Assembly (NCBI GenBank): GCA_017551215.1 | Contig: JAFZMA010000202.1 | Location: 1-8,538, forward strand | Source of the DNA: Bacteroidales bacterium | GTDB lineage: Bacteria > Bacteroidota > Bacteroidia > Bacteroidales > UBA932 | Reading direction: 5' to 3' | Length of the DNA: 8,538 nucleotides | Shown here: one piece after another, positions 1 through 8,538 of the stretch | How positions within the stretch are numbered: the first letter of the stretch is position 1 | Layout: every line of letters begins with the position of its first letter | Notes under the pieces: generated by a model | Database searches by the model: none | What the model was told of the DNA's origin: nothing | Seen by the model: only the letters and a program-made list of their open reading frames with translations | Translations under genes and position numbers: made by a program

Positions 1-2304
<2,304 letters not shown>

Positions 2305-2316
2305 ACAATTATAGAA
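2305..2316 (+). promoter_or_regulatory. A/T-rich 12-base leader before the oxoamine synthase
   Basis: ACAATTATAGAA separates the peptidase stop from the ATG at 2317. It has no Shine-Dalgarno core but is A/T-rich just before the start, as is usual in Bacteroidota. It is too short for an independent promoter plus leader, so co-transcription with the upstream gene is likely. Confidence 0.4.
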
Positions 2317-3573
2317 ATGGACATTTTTGAAAGAATTCAACAGAACGAGGGAGGTCCTCTTGGACAGTACCGCAAGAGAGCTAAAGGATATTTCATGTTC
2401 CCTAAGCTTGAAGGAGAAATCCAGCCTTACATGACATTCCAGGGAAAGAAGATGCTCACCTGGACATTCAACAACTATCTGGGACTTGCCAATGACCCGG
2501 AAGTGAGAAAGGTAGATGCGGAGGCAGCCGCCAAATGGGGTCTGGCCTACCCTATGGGAGCCAGGATGATGAGCGGCCACACTTCCCTGCACGAACAGCT
2601 GGAAAGGGAGCTTGCCGAGTTCGAGTGCAAGGAGGACGCGTTCCTGTTCAACTTCGGATACCAGGGAATGATTTCCACTCTGGACTCTCTCCTGACAAGA
2701 AGGGATGTTGCAGTGTATGACGAGGAGTGCCACGCATGCATCATGGATGGCCTGAGGCTTCATCTTGGCTACCGCATGAAATACGCCCATAACGATATCG
2801 CGGACTGCGAGAAAGTCCTTGCCAGAGCCACCAAGAGGGCAGAGGAGCAGGGCGGAGGCGTACTGCTTGTAACTGAGGGAGTTTACGGAATGACCGGAGC
2901 CCTGGGAATTCTGGATAAGATCGTTGAACTGAAGAAAAAATACAAGTTCAGAATACTCATCGACGATGCACACGGATTCGGAGTAATGGGAGAGCACGGA
3001 AGAGGCACCAGCGAGCAGCTGCACTGCATGGATGGCATAGACCTTTACTTTGGCGCATTTGCCAAGGCTATGGCTTCTATCGGCGGTTTTGTTGCCGGCC
3101 CTAAAGACATCATCAATTATCTCAGATACAACCTCCGCAGCCAGATTTACGCAAAGAGCCTTCCTATGCCTTTCGTTGAGGGCAACCTCAAGAGACTGGA
3201 CCTGATTCGCAAGGGAGACGACAGGCGCAAGCATCTGTTCGAGGTGGCAAGGGCTCTTCAGGACGGACTCCGCAAACTCGGATTCGACATCGGACCGGCC
3301 GAGGCCTGCATCACTCCGGTATTCGTGCACGGAACCGTTCCGGAGGCTACGAACATGCTGGTAGACCTCAGGGAGAATTACAACATATTCTGCTCTGTAG
3401 TGGTTTATCCTGTTGTTCCTCAGGGAGTAATCATGTTCCGCCTCATCTGCACCCAGATGCATCAGATGGAGCACGTGGAATACACTCTCAAGGCCTGGGC
3501 AGAGATCAAGAAGAAACACGAGCAGGGTCTGTACAGCGGAGATACCGACATTCAGGACAGGGCTATAGACTAG
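2317..3573 (+). CDS. PLP-dependent alpha-oxoamine synthase: serine palmitoyltransferase / cysteate acyltransferase type
   Basis: A 418-residue fold-type I PLP enzyme of the group containing serine palmitoyltransferase (SPT), 2-amino-3-ketobutyrate CoA ligase (KBL), BioF and cysteate acyltransferase. These join an amino acid to an acyl thioester with loss of CO2. Visible landmarks are NNYLGL (52-57), the Gly-rich GARMMSG (81-87), H139 in CHACIMDG (ring-stacking His), DDAHGFG (216-222, with D216 and H219 as cofactor contacts), Schiff-base K250 in AFAKAMASIGG, and R375, which aligns with the carboxylate-binding Arg of SPT and KBL. It is longer than typical KBL or SPT (about 395-400 residues). 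Its MGARMMSG differs from the GSRFLNGT of the Sphingobacterium SPT as I remember it, so it seems a separate subfamily. No threonine dehydrogenase or biotin genes lie nearby; a ketosphinganine-reductase-like gene follows. I favour formation of a sphingoid or capnine base. The family is certain, the substrate is not. Automatic annotation may call it KBL. Confidence 0.85.
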   Translation: MDIFERIQQNEGGPLGQYRKRAKGYFMFPKLEGEIQPYMTFQGKKMLTWTFNNYLGLANDPEVRKVDAEAAAKWGLAYPMGARMMSGHTSLHEQLERELAEFECKEDAFLFNFGYQGMISTLDSLLTRRDVAVYDEECHACIMDGLRLHLGYRMKYAHNDIADCEKVLARATKRAEEQGGGVLLVTEGVYGMTGALGILDKIVELKKKYKFRILIDDAHGFGVMGEHGRGTSEQLHCMDGIDLYFGAFAKAMASIGGFVAGPKDIINYLRYNLRSQIYAKSLPMPFVEGNLKRLDLIRKGDDRRKHLFEVARALQDGLRKLGFDIGPAEACITPVFVHGTVPEATNMLVDLRENYNIFCSVVVYPVVPQGVIMFRLICTQMHQMEHVEYTLKAWAEIKKKHEQGLYSGDTDIQDRAID

Positions 3574-3592
3574 AACATCAAATAATTCACTT
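3574..3592 (+). promoter_or_regulatory. Short A/T-rich spacer before the SDR gene
   Basis: Nineteen bases, AACATCAAATAATTCACTT, lie between the oxoamine synthase stop and the SDR ATG. There is no Shine-Dalgarno-like sequence, and no room for a separate promoter with the Bacteroidota -33/-7 layout unless it lies inside the upstream gene. It supports a single transcript for the two lipid genes. Confidence 0.35.
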
Positions 3593-4417
3593 ATGGGAAG
3601 ATTTGACGGTAAAGTCGTCATTATTACAGGGGCCAGTTCGGGTATCGGACTGGCCGCTGCGCGTCAGTTCGCCTCTGAAGGGGCAAGCGTGGTGCTGGCT
3701 GCAAGGAGCGCGGACAAACTCAAGCAGACGTTCTGCGAGCTGTCCAACAAGGGAGAATACGGAGACCGCTTCCTGGCTGTCCCTACGGATGTTACCAAGG
3801 AAGAGGATTGCCAGAAACTCATCCGCTGCACAGTGGAGAAGTTTGGCAAGATAGACGTGCTGGTCAACAACGCCGGCATTTCCATGAGGGCCATGTTCAA
3901 AGACCTTGAACTTGACGTAATCAGGCGTCTTATGGACGTAAACTTCTGGGGGACTGTCTATTGCACCAAGTATGCCCTGCCTTATCTCCTTGAGAGCAAG
4001 GGCACCGTGGTGGGAGTAATCTCCATTGCCGGTTTCAAGGGTCTTCCTGCCAGAACAGGCTACTCTTCCTCCAAGTTCGCCATCTACGGCTTCATGGACA
4101 CTCTCAGGGTGGAGCATCTGCACGACGGGCTTAACGTTTTGATCTTCGCTCCGGGATTCACCGCCTCCAACGTAAGGTTTGCGGCCTTAACCGCAGACGG
4201 CACTCCTCAGGGCCAGACCCCGAGGGAAGAGGGCAAGATGATGAGTGCGGAAACCTGCGCCAAGAAGCTGACTCAGGCCGTTTACAAGCGCAAGTCCCAA
4301 GTGATCCTTACCCCTATCGGAAAGCTCACCGTTTATCTCAACAAGTTCTTCCCGAGGTGGGTGGACCGTCTGGAATACAACTACATGAAGAAGGAGCCGG
4401 ACTCCCCTCTCAAGTAG
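3593..4417 (+). CDS. Short-chain dehydrogenase/reductase, 3-ketosphinganine reductase-like
   Basis: A 274-residue classical SDR expected to reduce a keto group with NAD(P)H. The Rossmann motif TGASSGIG is at 12-19, NNAG at 92-95, and the catalytic tetrad is N117, S144, Y157 and K161 (YSSSK). After the core comes PGFTASNVR (187-195), then a region with REEGKMM (211-217) that probably forms the substrate lid. The C-terminal segment (about 241-265) alternates hydrophobic and basic residues and could lie on the membrane. R38 after the second strand (AARSADK) suggests NADPH preference, which is inference. It starts 19 bases after the oxoamine synthase, so it is a natural candidate to reduce that enzyme's 3-keto product (3-ketosphinganine or 3-ketocapnine). 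The general resemblance is to eukaryotic KDSR/DHRS7-type proteins. The stop TAG (4415-4417) lies inside the end of the convergent gene. The SDR assignment is firm; the substrate is inferred from the neighbour. Confidence 0.88.
   Translation: MGRFDGKVVIITGASSGIGLAAARQFASEGASVVLAARSADKLKQTFCELSNKGEYGDRFLAVPTDVTKEEDCQKLIRCTVEKFGKIDVLVNNAGISMRAMFKDLELDVIRRLMDVNFWGTVYCTKYALPYLLESKGTVVGVISIAGFKGLPARTGYSSSKFAIYGFMDTLRVEHLHDGLNVLIFAPGFTASNVRFAALTADGTPQGQTPREEGKMMSAETCAKKLTQAVYKRKSQVILTPIGKLTVYLNKFFPRWVDRLEYNYMKKEPDSPLK
4410..4417. other. Tail-to-tail overlap of two convergent genes
   Basis: The plus-strand SDR stop (TAG, 4415-4417) and the minus-strand dehydrogenase stop (TGA, read from 4412 to 4410) lie within each other's coding sequence, giving an 8-base overlap. 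I see no strong hairpin followed by a T-run on either strand near this point, so termination must occur inside the opposing gene or by another mechanism. Confidence 0.85.
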
Positions 4418-5357
4418 TCAAAGTACTCTCTATATTCTCAGCGATTTTGGAGACAAGGAGGATGCGGGCCTCTTTGCTTGTCCAGCCTATGTGAGGCAGG
4501 AGAATTGCCTTTGTCCTGTCTTCAATCTTCAGGTACGGAGAATCTTCCGGGATTGGTTCCTTGGAATACACGTCTATTCCGATGCCTTCTATCAGGTTAT
4601 CGTTGAGCGCTTTTACAAGGTCTTCCTCGTTGATTATGCCGCCTCTTCCTATGTTGATGACCTTTGCGGTTTTCTTGCAAAGCCTTAGTTTATCGTATGT
4701 TACAAGGTTGAGAGTCCTGTCGTTAAGAGGAGCGTGAACGGATATGAAGTCTGAGGTCTTCAAAAGTTCTTCCAGGCTAAGGCTTGGGTACTTGTCTGAA
4801 TGTGGCTTTCCGCTTGTGGCATAATAGCAGACTTCCATTCCAAAGCCCTCAGCCAAAGATGCAACCCGGCTTCCTATGGTTCCTAGGCCTATGATTCCGA
4901 GCCTCTGGCCATGGAGTTCTCCCCACTTTCTGGCTACATCGGAGACAAGGTTTCCCCTTGTGTATTCCCCGCTTTTGACTTTATTGTCGTAATAAGTTGT
5001 ATGGCAGGAAAGTCCTAGCATCATGGCCATGGTTACCTGCGCCACGCTTTCCGTTGAATAGCCGGCTACGTTCTTTACGGGTATGCCCTTGCTGGCGGCA
5101 TATTCCATATCCACGTTGTTGGTTCCGGTTGCGGCAATGCAGATGAGTTTGAGGTTACGGCCCCAGTCTATCTGTTGCTTGCGAATCTGTACCTTGTTGA
5201 TTATAAGCACATCGCAATCGCCTATCCTCTCCTCCACATGTTCAGGAGAAGTAAACGGATAGGTTACGAGTTCTCCAAGTCTGGCTATTGGTTCCAGAGA
5301 TACGTCCTCTCCAATTGAGGCGGCATCCAGAAAAACTATTTTCATATCGCCGAGCAT
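4410..5357 (-). CDS. D-2-hydroxyacid dehydrogenase (hydroxypyruvate/glycerate dehydrogenase-like)
   Basis: A 315-residue NAD(P)-dependent oxidoreductase that interconverts a 2-keto acid and a D-2-hydroxy acid. The N-terminal half carries the substrate loop with ATGTNNVD (76-83) and NVAGYSTESVAQ (96-107). The nucleotide-binding domain has GLGTIG (157-162). Catalytic residues are R238 (GRGG), E267 (SKEP) and H289 (PHIGW). Trp after the catalytic His and the EAR following it fit the glycerate/hydroxypyruvate reductase branch. The end of the second Rossmann strand reads YYATSGK, without the Asp usual in NAD-specific members, so NADP use is possible. The first ATG overlaps the upstream kinase stop by one base (TAATG). 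A second ATG at 5345 gives MKIVFLD, which resembles the usual start of this family and may be the true one. The gene is last in the minus-strand operon. The physiological substrate cannot be read from the sequence. Confidence 0.9.
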   Translation of the reverse strand: MLGDMKIVFLDAASIGEDVSLEPIARLGELVTYPFTSPEHVEERIGDCDVLIINKVQIRKQQIDWGRNLKLICIAATGTNNVDMEYAASKGIPVKNVAGYSTESVAQVTMAMMLGLSCHTTYYDNKVKSGEYTRGNLVSDVARKWGELHGQRLGIIGLGTIGSRVASLAEGFGMEVCYYATSGKPHSDKYPSLSLEELLKTSDFISVHAPLNDRTLNLVTYDKLRLCKKTAKVINIGRGGIINEEDLVKALNDNLIEGIGIDVYSKEPIPEDSPYLKIEDRTKAILLPHIGWTSKEARILLVSKIAENIESTLTT

Positions 5358-5359
5358 TA
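5355..5359 (-). other. TAATG stop-start junction
   Basis: The kinase stop TAA (5359-5357) shares its last base with an ATG (5357-5355) in the dehydrogenase frame, an arrangement often linked to translational re-initiation. An in-frame ATG 12 bases further on (5345) is an alternative start. Confidence 0.65.
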
Positions 5360-6301
5360 CCAGGCAAGAGCTGATGCTCCCAAAATTGCCGCGTCAGATT
5401 CGTTGAGGGCGCTTACAAGAACCTTGACCTTTCCCTTCCACAGGAATACAACCTTCTCGTTCATGGTGTCTACCAGATACTTCATGAAGTAATCCTTGGC
5501 ATGGGTAAGGCCGCCAAAGAGGATGATTGCCTCTGGTGCGGAGAACGGGATAAAGTCCGCAAACTTCTCTCCCATAATCTTTCCCGTGTATTCGAATATC
5601 TTGAGTGCCAGCTTGTCACCTTTCTCCGCAGCGTCGAACACATCTTTGGATGTGATGTCCTTCATGCCGTGCAGAAGGCTCTTTGTCTTGGTCTTTGCCA
5701 GCATCTCAACTGCCGTGCGGGCAACTCCTGTAGCAGAGCAATAGCACTCCAGGCATCCCTTCTGGCCGCAGCCGCACTGTCTCCCGCCTTTGACGGCGCA
5801 AGTGTGGCCAAGTTCTCCGGCAAATCCGTCGTGGCCGTAAACCAGTTTTCCGTCTACGACAATTCCGCTGCCCACTCCAGTTCCCAGAGTTATCTCTATG
5901 AAGTTCTTCATGCCCTTGGCGGCGCCGTACTTCATCTCTCCAATGGCGGCGGCATTTGCATCGTTGGTGATTGTAACTTTCAGGCCGCCAAGCATTTTAC
6001 TAAGTTCATTGGCAAAGTGCACGGTCTTGCCCTTGGCCCACATAAGGTTGGTTGCCTCTACTATGTCTCCAGTGTAATAGTTGCCGTCTGGAGCTCCCAC
6101 GCCAACTCCGTTGATATTGTCCAGGCCAATGTCCTCTGTCATCTCCCGGATGCTGTCGCTGAGTAAAGAGATAAACTTTCCGGCATCCTTGTACTTGGTG
6201 CTGATTACCTTTCTGGCAAGTATGTTGCCCTTTTTGTCTACGATGCCGATTTTGGCTGTCTGGCCTCCGATATCGACACCTGCCACGTAATTCTTTTTCA
6301 T
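5357..6301 (-). CDS. ROK-family sugar kinase (glucokinase-like)
   Basis: A 314-residue cytoplasmic kinase of the ROK family, expected to phosphorylate a hexose (glucose, or possibly an amino sugar) with ATP. The phosphate-1 loop DIGGQTAK is at 10-17. TNDANAAA (112-119) contains the catalytic base D114, GTGVGSG (140-146) is the second phosphate loop, and AGELGH (161-166) holds sugar-contacting E163 and the zinc ligand H166. The other zinc ligands are C176, C178 and C183 (CGCGQKGC). Two further Cys follow at 186 and 188, where other members often have Ala or Thr. FGGL (262-265) belongs to the C-terminal nucleotide site. There is no N-terminal helix-turn-helix, so this is an enzyme and not a NagC/XylR-type repressor. 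The ATG at 6301 directly precedes the first strand. It lies 23 bases after cls and overlaps the next gene by a base. Glucokinase is the default call; the sugar is not proven. Confidence 0.9.
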   Translation of the reverse strand: MKKNYVAGVDIGGQTAKIGIVDKKGNILARKVISTKYKDAGKFISLLSDSIREMTEDIGLDNINGVGVGAPDGNYYTGDIVEATNLMWAKGKTVHFANELSKMLGGLKVTITNDANAAAIGEMKYGAAKGMKNFIEITLGTGVGSGIVVDGKLVYGHDGFAGELGHTCAVKGGRQCGCGQKGCLECYCSATGVARTAVEMLAKTKTKSLLHGMKDITSKDVFDAAEKGDKLALKIFEYTGKIMGEKFADFIPFSAPEAIILFGGLTHAKDYFMKYLVDTMNEKVVFLWKGKVKVLVSALNESDAAILGASALAW

Positions 6302-6324
6302 ATTGCTGTTGTTTGTATTGTATT
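6302..6324 (-). promoter_or_regulatory. A-rich leader before the ROK kinase
   Basis: Read on the minus strand, the 23 bases between the cls stop and the kinase ATG are AC/A-rich, with the core ACAATACAAACAACAG. It has no GGAGG-like element. This fits the A-rich start context of Bacteroidota. It is the largest intergenic gap in the window and I see no clear -7 (TAnnTTTG) promoter in it. Confidence 0.4.
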
Positions 6325-7818
6325 CTAAATCAATGGAGAAAGCAGCCGGAAGAAGCTTTCGCCTATCTTCTGGCCCAGACTCCTTTTCTTCCAGGACTCA
6401 AGTTCAACTTTATTGCACAGGGCCAGGTCTTCCACAAAGCGCCTTTCCACGGTAGCCGAGCAGCCGGCATCGTACAGCACGCTCATCACTTCAAAGTTAT
6501 GCTCAAAACTCCTCTGGTCCATATTCGCCGAGCCGATTATCGCCATCTTGCCGTCCACGCTGATTACCTTGGAGTGGTTGAAACCAGACTTGAACAGGTA
6601 AATCTTTACTCCGGCCTCCAGGAGTTCGGTAATGTAGGAGCGGGTTCCGTAATGCGCCATGCGGCTGTCTCCCCTTTCCGGTATCATGAGGCGGACATCC
6701 AGGTTTCCGAGGGCAGCCACCTTTATTGCATTCAGGATGGTGGAGTTGGGCGTAAAGTACGGCGTGGTTATGTATATCCTTGACTGTGCGCTTGTTATGG
6801 CCGTAAAGAAACACTGCATGATTCCGGCCCAGTCGCTGTCCGGCCCGGAGGAAATTATCTGGGCATAGACATCCTTGTTCAGACCGGAGAGTGTTTTCTT
6901 TCCTATCTTGATGTGCGGATAATACTTTTTGCTGTAATGCAGCCTGCGGTTCAGCACAAAGTAACGGTCCAGAAGGAAACTGGCCTGAAGGTTGAACACG
7001 CTCTCTCCCGTTATCTTAATCTGTGTATCCCGCCATGGACCGCTTTCCGTTCCGTAATAGTAGCGGTCTGCTATGTTCACTCCGCCCAGATATCCCGTAT
7101 CTCCGTCTACCACAAGGATTTTGCGGTGGTTGCGGTAATTGATTTTGCTCATCGGCATGAAGAAATGCACGGGAGAAAATACAAGAACCTCTATTCCCGC
7201 GTTCTTCATCTGGCGCACTAATGACTTGCTGATACCGGAACTGCCTACATCGTCGTACATCAGACGTACCTCCACTCCGCTCTGCGCCTTTTCCATAAGC
7301 AAGGCTATGAACTTGTTCCCTATGCGGTCGTCCTCAAGGATATATGTCTGAAGATGAATATGATGCACCGCCTTCTGAATGGTCAGGTACATGGAATCCA
7401 GAGCGGATTTTCCATCAAAGAAAAACTCAATGTCGTTATTGAAATCTATCAGGGAATAACTGTTTCTAAGGTTCTGATAGATTAGCTTTTTGAACGGAGC
7501 CATATCCCCGGACAGGAACTCCGGGAACGAATCCAGCGCATCCTTTTCGTCCGCACAGATTTCCAGCCTGGTTTTAAGGTCAGCCAGGCCTTTTCTGGAG
7601 AACATCTTCCTCTTGCGATAATTCTGACCGAACGTAAGATACAGTATGATACCGATATACGGCAGCAGCACCATCACAGCCGTCCAGGAAAGTGTCTTTA
7701 CGGGATCCTGCTTTCTGAGAATCATAGAAACGGAAGCATACACGGCGATGCACATATTCATCGCATAAAGTACCGCCGACAGAACCGGCCAGAATGTATG
7801 CCAAGAAAACAAAATCAT
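6325..7818 (-). CDS. cls: Cardiolipin synthase, two-HKD phospholipase D type
   Basis: A 497-residue inner-membrane enzyme predicted to join two phosphatidylglycerol molecules, or PG and another phospholipid, into cardiolipin. Two N-terminal membrane helices (about 9-33 and 42-63) are followed by a basic loop (RKRKMFSRK, 68-76). The two catalytic motifs are intact: H231, K233 and D238 (NHRKILVVDGD) and H415, K417 and D422 (NHSKVISVDGK). Each is followed by the usual Gly/Asn-containing strand (LGGVNIAD, IGSANMD). The C-terminus ends in ESFFRLLSPLI, like other bacterial Cls proteins. The start at 7818 was chosen because its ATG overlaps the menG stop as ATGA and immediately precedes the first membrane helix. 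The frame stays open upstream to 7917, but those 33 residues are polar and lie within menG. Length is close to the typical 480-510 residues. The specific Cls subtype and any acceptance of other headgroups are unknown. Confidence 0.94.
   Translation of the reverse strand: MILFSWHTFWPVLSAVLYAMNMCIAVYASVSMILRKQDPVKTLSWTAVMVLLPYIGIILYLTFGQNYRKRKMFSRKGLADLKTRLEICADEKDALDSFPEFLSGDMAPFKKLIYQNLRNSYSLIDFNNDIEFFFDGKSALDSMYLTIQKAVHHIHLQTYILEDDRIGNKFIALLMEKAQSGVEVRLMYDDVGSSGISKSLVRQMKNAGIEVLVFSPVHFFMPMSKINYRNHRKILVVDGDTGYLGGVNIADRYYYGTESGPWRDTQIKITGESVFNLQASFLLDRYFVLNRRLHYSKKYYPHIKIGKKTLSGLNKDVYAQIISSGPDSDWAGIMQCFFTAITSAQSRIYITTPYFTPNSTILNAIKVAALGNLDVRLMIPERGDSRMAHYGTRSYITELLEAGVKIYLFKSGFNHSKVISVDGKMAIIGSANMDQRSFEHNFEVMSVLYDAGCSATVERRFVEDLALCNKVELESWKKRSLGQKIGESFFRLLSPLI
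7815..7818 (-). other. ATGA overlap of menG stop and cls start
   Basis: On the minus strand the cls ATG (7818-7816) and the menG TGA (7817-7815) overlap as ATGA. This 4-base overlap is a classic sign of translational coupling and fixes the cls start. Confidence 0.85.
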
Positions 7819-8538
7819 TTCCTTATCGGTTTGAAAGCCCTGTAAAGCACTGAAATACCGCCCGTCTGGCTTCTGTATCCCGTAAACTGGAACCCCGCAT
7901 CGCTGAGTTCCCTGCAAAACCTTTCAAATTTAGGAAATTTTTCAACTGAAGAGGTGAAGTATCTGTAGGCGGCCCCGTCTTTCCCCAGAGTGAGGGCAGA
8001 GGCCATGCCCGGCATCACGTATTTGAAATAAGGCTTGTAGAAAAGGCGTGCAAGCGCATTCCTTGACTCGCCGAACTCAAGGATCAGCAAGGCCCCGCCA
8101 GGAGAGAGCACTCTCATTATTTCCCTCAGCGATGCAGGCCTGTTGTCGAAATTCCTTATGCCGTAGGCAATTGTGATTATGTCTACAGACGAATCGCCAA
8201 AACCGAGGTCAGCCCCGTCTCCCTTAAGCAGAACCGGGCGCGGATATTTTGAATACTTGCCGCTCCAGAGATGCTCCACCTTCTGCCTACCTACTTCCAG
8301 CATTCCCTCGGAAATGTCCACTCCGGTAACAGTCAGCCCTTTCCGGGCCAGCATTATGCTCAGGTCCCCTGTTCCGCAGGCAAGGTCGACAACCTTTATA
8401 TCGGACACATCGCAACCCTTTGAAGAAGCCATTTTACGGGCTATTCTGGAGGCCACACGGGTAGCCCCCTTCCTCCATCTCCTGTCTATATTCATGGAAA
8501 AGAGATGGTTGAACCTGTCGTAATTCCCGCTTATCTTG
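7815..8538 (-). CDS. menG: Demethylmenaquinone methyltransferase, 5' end outside window
   Basis: MenG/UbiE uses S-adenosylmethionine to methylate demethylmenaquinone, the last step of menaquinone synthesis. The frame runs open to the window edge, so about 240 C-terminal residues are visible and the true start lies beyond 8538. Visible residues 1-22 include YDRFNHLFSMNIDRRW, the typical N-terminal UbiE motif; the ATG at 8495 lies inside this motif and is not the start. The SAM-binding loop DLACGTGD is at visible residues 51-58, VDISEGML at 73-80, and YGIRN at 125-129. The end has SSVEKFP and TGGISVLYRAFK, both usual in the family. Menaquinone rather than ubiquinone is inferred because Bacteroidota use menaquinone; ubiE is the alternative symbol. 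It is the first visible gene of the minus-strand operon and is coupled to cls by a 4-base overlap. Confidence 0.95.
   Translation of the reverse strand, partial: KISGNYDRFNHLFSMNIDRRWRKGATRVASRIARKMASSKGCDVSDIKVVDLACGTGDLSIMLARKGLTVTGVDISEGMLEVGRQKVEHLWSGKYSKYPRPVLLKGDGADLGFGDSSVDIITIAYGIRNFDNRPASLREIMRVLSPGGALLILEFGESRNALARLFYKPYFKYVMPGMASALTLGKDGAAYRYFTSSVEKFPKFERFCRELSDAGFQFTGYRSQTGGISVLYRAFKPIRK

Noticed and set aside
2317..3573. Assignment of the PLP enzyme as glycine C-acetyltransferase (kbl) or BioF
   Set aside because: No threonine dehydrogenase or biotin gene is adjacent, the protein is longer, and its Gly-rich and Lys motifs differ from those families. Kept as an alternative, not the preferred call.
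3587..4123. A 178-codon minus-strand frame opposite the SDR gene
   Set aside because: It is codon-aligned with the SDR, has no recognisable domain, and the sense gene has a full catalytic tetrad.
4415..4445. Possible terminator hairpin at the convergent junction
   Set aside because: Only a short AGTACT palindrome and a weak TTTT run are present. There is no stable stem followed by a T-run.
5501..6166. A 221-codon plus-strand frame opposite the ROK kinase
   Set aside because: It is in register with the kinase codons and has no family resemblance. Plus-strand frames at 6313-6783 and 6913-7221 opposite cls are rejected for the same reason.
7819..7917. N-terminal extension of cardiolipin synthase to an ATG at 7917
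   Set aside because: The 33 extra residues are polar, unlike Cls N-termini, and lie inside menG. The ATG at 7818 forms an ATGA junction directly before the first membrane helix.
8493..8495. ATG at 8495 as the menG start
   Set aside because: The frame continues upstream with YDRFNHLFS, a conserved UbiE/MenG N-terminal motif, so this Met is internal.

Overview
The window looks like chromosomal DNA from a member of the Bacteroidota, most likely a Bacteroidales relative. The reasons are a GyrB ending in YANIDA, no Shine-Dalgarno-like sequences ahead of the genes, short A/T-rich leaders where genes do not overlap, and the particular protein subfamilies present. Family or genus cannot be fixed from the sequence alone; a Rikenellaceae-like gut lineage is a guess. 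The window is almost wholly coding: the longest gap between genes is 23 bases, so no stretch over 300 bases lacks a gene. I see no tRNA, rRNA, CRISPR array, insertion sequence, attachment site or origin.

Left half, plus strand (1-4417): the C-terminal part of gyrB is followed, with an 8-base overlap, by a secreted M23/LysM murein hydrolase. Twelve bases later comes a PLP-dependent alpha-oxoamine synthase, and 19 bases after that a short-chain dehydrogenase resembling 3-ketosphinganine reductases. The last two enzymes could catalyse consecutive steps: condensation of an amino acid with an acyl thioester, then reduction of the 3-keto product. That is the start of a sphingoid-base pathway or of the analogous sulfonolipid (capnine) pathway.

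Right half, minus strand (8538-4410), in transcription order: a demethylmenaquinone methyltransferase (menG/ubiE, 5' end outside the window), a two-HKD cardiolipin synthase overlapping it by 4 bases (ATGA), a ROK-family sugar kinase 23 bases later, and a D-2-hydroxyacid dehydrogenase whose first possible ATG overlaps the kinase stop (TAATG). The packing suggests one operon.

The two gene sets meet tail to tail and their stop ends overlap by 8 bases, leaving no room for a separate bidirectional terminator. The recurring theme is the cell envelope: murein remodelling, unusual long-chain-base lipids, cardiolipin and menaquinone. The sugar kinase and hydroxyacid dehydrogenase look like central-metabolism passengers. 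I found no defence system or mobile element; the most interesting item is the two-gene lipid-base cassette, whose substrate (serine or cysteate) is open.
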